From assembly GCA_964554185.1 (NCBI GenBank), contig CAZKNJ010000065.1, positions 1 through 8,914 on the forward strand: a stretch of 8,914 nt of DNA. Direction: 5' to 3'. Below are positions 6,155 through 8,914 of the stretch, in pieces (position 1 is the first letter of the stretch; each line of letters opens with the position of its first letter). The position numbers were made by a program, and so were the translations under genes. Below the pieces are notes generated by a model. It was not told where the DNA came from. It saw only the letters and a program-made list of their open reading frames with translations, and ran no database searches. The stretch is from CAZKNJ01 sp964554185 (lineage in GTDB: Bacteria; 4484-113).

Positions 6155-8674
6155 ATGAGAATCCGACTCGCCCTGCTCGCGGCAATACTTCTACTCGCAT
6201 CTGTCGCTGCGCACGCCCAGGAACTGTTTCCAGCCGACCGGCCGGACGGCCTCAAGCCCCTGACCCTTTACCGCTCCTTCACCAAGCCCGCGCTGCGCGG
6301 CAACACGCCGTCCAACTACGCCTGGAGCCGCGACGATAAGCTCATCGCTTACGCCTACAACGGCGACGGCTGGACCTACCGCGAGTTGTGGGTGCTGGAC
6401 CCCGCCAGCGGCGAGCGGTGGCGCGTCACCAACCTCTTCCCCCGCGACCTCGCCGAGGCAGTGGAGGCCAACGCCGAGATTGAGGACGCCGAGAAGCGCA
6501 AGACCGAGGACGAGGTGCGCGAGGACGTGCAGCGCCAGTGGGGCGCCGGCGGCCCGCTGTGGGGCCCCGACGGAATGCTCTACTTCTCCTGGCAGGGCGA
6601 TATCTGGCGCATTCCGGCCGGCCGGCCCGCCGACGGCGAAGATGGACAGATGCAGTTCGCCGAGCCCGAGCTGTTCCTCAACCTGGAGGGGTGGATCGGC
6701 GGCTTCCAGTTCTCCGAAGACGGCGGCCGCCTGGCCTTCAACTACGACAATGCTTTCTGGATTCGCGACCTCGCCACCGGCGCCATGTACGAAGCCGGCC
6801 AAGGCGCGGGCAACCTCTCCCAGTCCTGGTGGAACTGGAGCCCCGACGGGCGCTACCTCGCCTTCGTGCGCACCGACTCCAGCGGCATCCGCCAGGTGGA
6901 CGTGGTGGACTACATCGCCGAGAACGTCAACGCCTGGGGCGTCAGCCGCCCCCGCCCCGGCGACATGATCGAGCGCAGCCGCATCGGCATCGTGGACACC
7001 CAGCGCGAAGGGCGCAAGCGCAACGAAGCGCGCATGCTCAAGCTGGGCGAAACCGAAGAAATCTACGTGAGCGACATCAGCTGGTCGCCCACCGGCAAGT
7101 CCTTGTTCATCGGCACGCTGAGCAAGGACACCAAGACCTTCACCTCCTACCTCGCCGAACCGGCCACCGGCCGCACCGCGCTCATCACCAGCGAAGCCGA
7201 CGACAAGTGGTTCAACTCAATCGGCTCGGCGCAATGGCAGGGGGACAACGCCATCGTCTTCCCCAGCGAGCGCGACGGCTGGAATCACCTCTACCGGCTG
7301 GACATCTCCTCCTGGAGCTTCCCGCCGGAGAAGGAGAAGGACGCATCCACGCCGGATGATAAGCCCGACGGCGGCGATGAGAAGAAAGAGGCCCCGCCCG
7401 ACGGCCACGAGAAGCCCTTCGCGCCCACTCTCCCCGCGCCGATGCAACTCACTTACGGGCAATGGGAAGTCCAGTGGACCTACATCCCGCGCAGCGCCGA
7501 CTGCATTTATGCCGTCACCACCGAGCGCGGCCCCGATACCCGCAACCTCTACCGCCTCACGCCCGACGGCGCGGTGGCGCACCGGCTGACCTTCGGCCGC
7601 GGCACTAACACGCTCGCCTCGTGGGGCGCTGCACGCGGCGAAACCCTCTCCTGGGACGAATCCCGCGCCATCATCGCCGCCAACGAGCCGGTCACCGGCC
7701 CGGTGGAATATCTGCTTGACCTGCGCACCGGCGAGCGGGGCTTGACCATCCACGGCGGCCATCCCGCCGAGTTCTACACCTACCGCTGGGTTGAGCCGGA
7801 GTTCACCCATTTCCCCGCGGGCTACGACGATTCGCTGGTCGCCGCCAAGGTTTTCCGCCCGCCCTACGCCAAGCCGGGCGAGCGCCGCCCGCTCGTCGTC
7901 TACGTCCACGGCGCCGGTTACGCCCAGGATGTCGCCCGGCGCTCTGAATGGTTGGAGCCCATCGCCATGTACATGGCCGACACCCTGGGCTACATCGTCG
8001 TAGTGGTGGACTACCGGGGCAGTTCCGGCTACGGCCGCAAGTGGCGCACCGACGTGTGGCACCAGCTCGGCGTAATTGAAACCGCCGAGTGCGAGAACAT
8101 CGCTAAAGCGTTCATTGACCGCGGCGAAGCCGATCCCGAGCGCGTCGGCGTGTGGGGCTGGAGTTACGGCGGCTTCCTCACCAACTACATCATGTTCACC
8201 GCGCCGGAGACCTTCAAGGCCGGCGTGGCCGTCGCGGCGGTGAACGACTGGAAGAACTACCACACGTGGTACTGCTCCCAGCGCCTGGGCGACCCCAAGG
8301 AGAACGCCGAGGCCTACAAGCTCTCCAGCCCCATTGAGCACTGCGAGGGCCTGCAAGGCCAGCTGCTAATGATTCACGGCATCCGCGACGACAACGTGTT
8401 CTTCCAGGACTTCGCGCAGCTGATGAAGAAGCTCACTGAGGCGGGCAAGCACTTTGACACCATGCCCTACCCCGAAATGAGCCACGGCCCCAACTCCGAC
8501 GACATTATGGTGCACCTCGCCGAAAGCGTCTGCGGCTACTTCCAGCGCTGCTTCGGCCTCGGTCCCGGCGCGCCCGGCCCCCAGCCCGAGGACTCGCTGG
8601 AATACCACCAGGCGCAGAAGGAAAAGGCCAAGAAGAATGCCGCCGCCCTTGCGGAGAACAACGCTTCGTTTTAG
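6155..8674 (+). CDS. Exported S9 family (prolyl oligopeptidase / dipeptidyl-peptidase IV-like) serine peptidase
   Basis: The protein has 839 residues from the ATG at 6155; the in-frame TTG at 6149 would add two. MRIRLALLAAILLLASVAAHA is a signal peptide with a probable cut before QELF, and no lipobox cysteine follows, so it is likely periplasmic or secreted. Residues about 50-545 contain repeated WSPDG-type blades (AWSRDD, WNWSPDGRYLAF, SWSPTGKSLF), as in the DPP-IV N-terminal beta-propeller that gates substrate entry. Residues about 555-800 form the alpha/beta-hydrolase: VYVHGAG (oxyanion region, 582-588), VDYRGSSGYG (618-627), GWSYGG with nucleophile Ser670, HGIRDDNV with Asp745, and MSHG with His777. 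The triad is intact. A Lys/Glu/Asp/Pro-rich insert (about 390-421) interrupts the propeller. Such enzymes release dipeptides or cleave short peptides after proline. The exact specificity cannot be read here. Confidence 0.93.
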   Translation: MRIRLALLAAILLLASVAAHAQELFPADRPDGLKPLTLYRSFTKPALRGNTPSNYAWSRDDKLIAYAYNGDGWTYRELWVLDPASGERWRVTNLFPRDLAEAVEANAEIEDAEKRKTEDEVREDVQRQWGAGGPLWGPDGMLYFSWQGDIWRIPAGRPADGEDGQMQFAEPELFLNLEGWIGGFQFSEDGGRLAFNYDNAFWIRDLATGAMYEAGQGAGNLSQSWWNWSPDGRYLAFVRTDSSGIRQVDVVDYIAENVNAWGVSRPRPGDMIERSRIGIVDTQREGRKRNEARMLKLGETEEIYVSDISWSPTGKSLFIGTLSKDTKTFTSYLAEPATGRTALITSEADDKWFNSIGSAQWQGDNAIVFPSERDGWNHLYRLDISSWSFPPEKEKDASTPDDKPDGGDEKKEAPPDGHEKPFAPTLPAPMQLTYGQWEVQWTYIPRSADCIYAVTTERGPDTRNLYRLTPDGAVAHRLTFGRGTNTLASWGAARGETLSWDESRAIIAANEPVTGPVEYLLDLRTGERGLTIHGGHPAEFYTYRWVEPEFTHFPAGYDDSLVAAKVFRPPYAKPGERRPLVVYVHGAGYAQDVARRSEWLEPIAMYMADTLGYIVVVVDYRGSSGYGRKWRTDVWHQLGVIETAECENIAKAFIDRGEADPERVGVWGWSYGGFLTNYIMFTAPETFKAGVAVAAVNDWKNYHTWYCSQRLGDPKENAEAYKLSSPIEHCEGLQGQLLMIHGIRDDNVFFQDFAQLMKKLTEAGKHFDTMPYPEMSHGPNSDDIMVHLAESVCGYFQRCFGLGPGAPGPQPEDSLEYHQAQKEKAKKNAAALAENNASF

Positions 8675-8677
8675 ACT

Positions 8678-8914
8678 ATGCATATGGAATCCCCTCCACG
8701 CGAATACATCGTCGCCATCTACACCCCCGGCCCCAACTGGCGCGACGGCGACGCCGAATGCGAACGCCTCAGCGCCGCGCACCGTGAGTATCAGGGGACG
8801 CACTTCCAGTCGGGGAAGCTCGTGATGGGCGGCCCTTACCTTGACGAGCAGTTCGGCCTGGCGCTGTTCACCGGCAGCCTGGAAGACATCCGCGCCATCG
8901 TGGACGCCGACCCC
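8678..8914 (+). CDS. YciI-like (YCII-related) domain protein, 3' end cut off by the window
   Basis: 79 codons are visible from ATG 8678; an in-frame ATG at 8684 could also be the start. The reading EYIVAIYTPGPNW, then AAHREYQGTHFQSGKLVMGGPY, then LALFTGSLEDIRAIVDADP matches the YCII-related ferredoxin-like fold: first strand, the His-x-x-Tyr helix, the Gly-Lys-Leu-x-x-x-Gly-Pro turn, and the later strand and helix ending in Asp-Pro. Full proteins are about 90-110 residues, so only the end is missing. Family functions are mostly unknown; some members act in ring-cleavage pathways. No Shine-Dalgarno precedes either ATG. The first ATG lies three bases after the peptidase stop, so coupled translation is likely. 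Confidence 0.75.
   Translation, partial: MHMESPPREYIVAIYTPGPNWRDGDAECERLSAAHREYQGTHFQSGKLVMGGPYLDEQFGLALFTGSLEDIRAIVDADP

Noticed and set aside
5278..6255. 325-residue minus-strand open frame
   Set aside because: It is antisense to the C39-like gene and runs into the peptidase start. The composition is low in information, no Shine-Dalgarno is seen, and the plus-strand frame has recognisable motifs.
7217..8356. 379-residue minus-strand open frame
   Set aside because: It is antisense to the catalytic domain of the S9 peptidase, whose triad is clearly encoded on the plus strand.

Overview
The window is mostly GC-rich bacterial DNA with short intergenic gaps, Shine-Dalgarno (SD) sites near AGGAGG and TATAAT/TAGAAT-type -10 boxes. 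The mix of genes (large secreted repeat protein, exported S9 peptidase, C39/BtrH-like orphan, DUF5131) would suit an environmental, poorly cultured lineage such as a PVC-group or allied candidate phylum. No marker gene is present, so this placement is a guess.

Layout: (1) 1-601, minus, the N-terminal 200 residues of a DUF5131 (phage Gp37/Gp68) protein that runs off the left edge. (2) 602-690, a short divergent control region containing an imperfect inverted repeat whose two arms carry the outward-facing -10 boxes. (3) 691-1965, plus, a SIR2-like NAD-binding protein of the kind found in anti-phage systems. It is visibly poorer in GC than its surroundings and is bounded by GTTAG-type sequences at 662 and 1993. 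(4) 1975-2001, a small hairpin between convergent genes. (5) 2003-4987, minus, a 994-residue secreted protein with a 27-28-residue Asp/Gly/Tyr repeat (predicted beta-solenoid) followed by HEAT-like helical repeats. (6) 4988-5133, a divergent promoter region. (7) 5134-6105, plus, an uncharacterised protein with a C39/BtrH-like N-terminal domain. (8) 6155-8674, plus, an exported S9 prolyl-oligopeptidase-family peptidase with an intact catalytic triad. (9) 8678-8914, plus, the start of a YciI-like protein, probably translationally coupled to the peptidase.

The left part (DUF5131 and SIR2) looks like accessory DNA and may be a defence or mobile insertion. From 2003 rightwards the genes look like ordinary chromosome: each has its own promoter-like site, except the YciI gene, and no shared pathway is evident. 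No tRNA, rRNA, CRISPR array, transposase or integrase was seen. No stretch over 300 bases lacks a gene.
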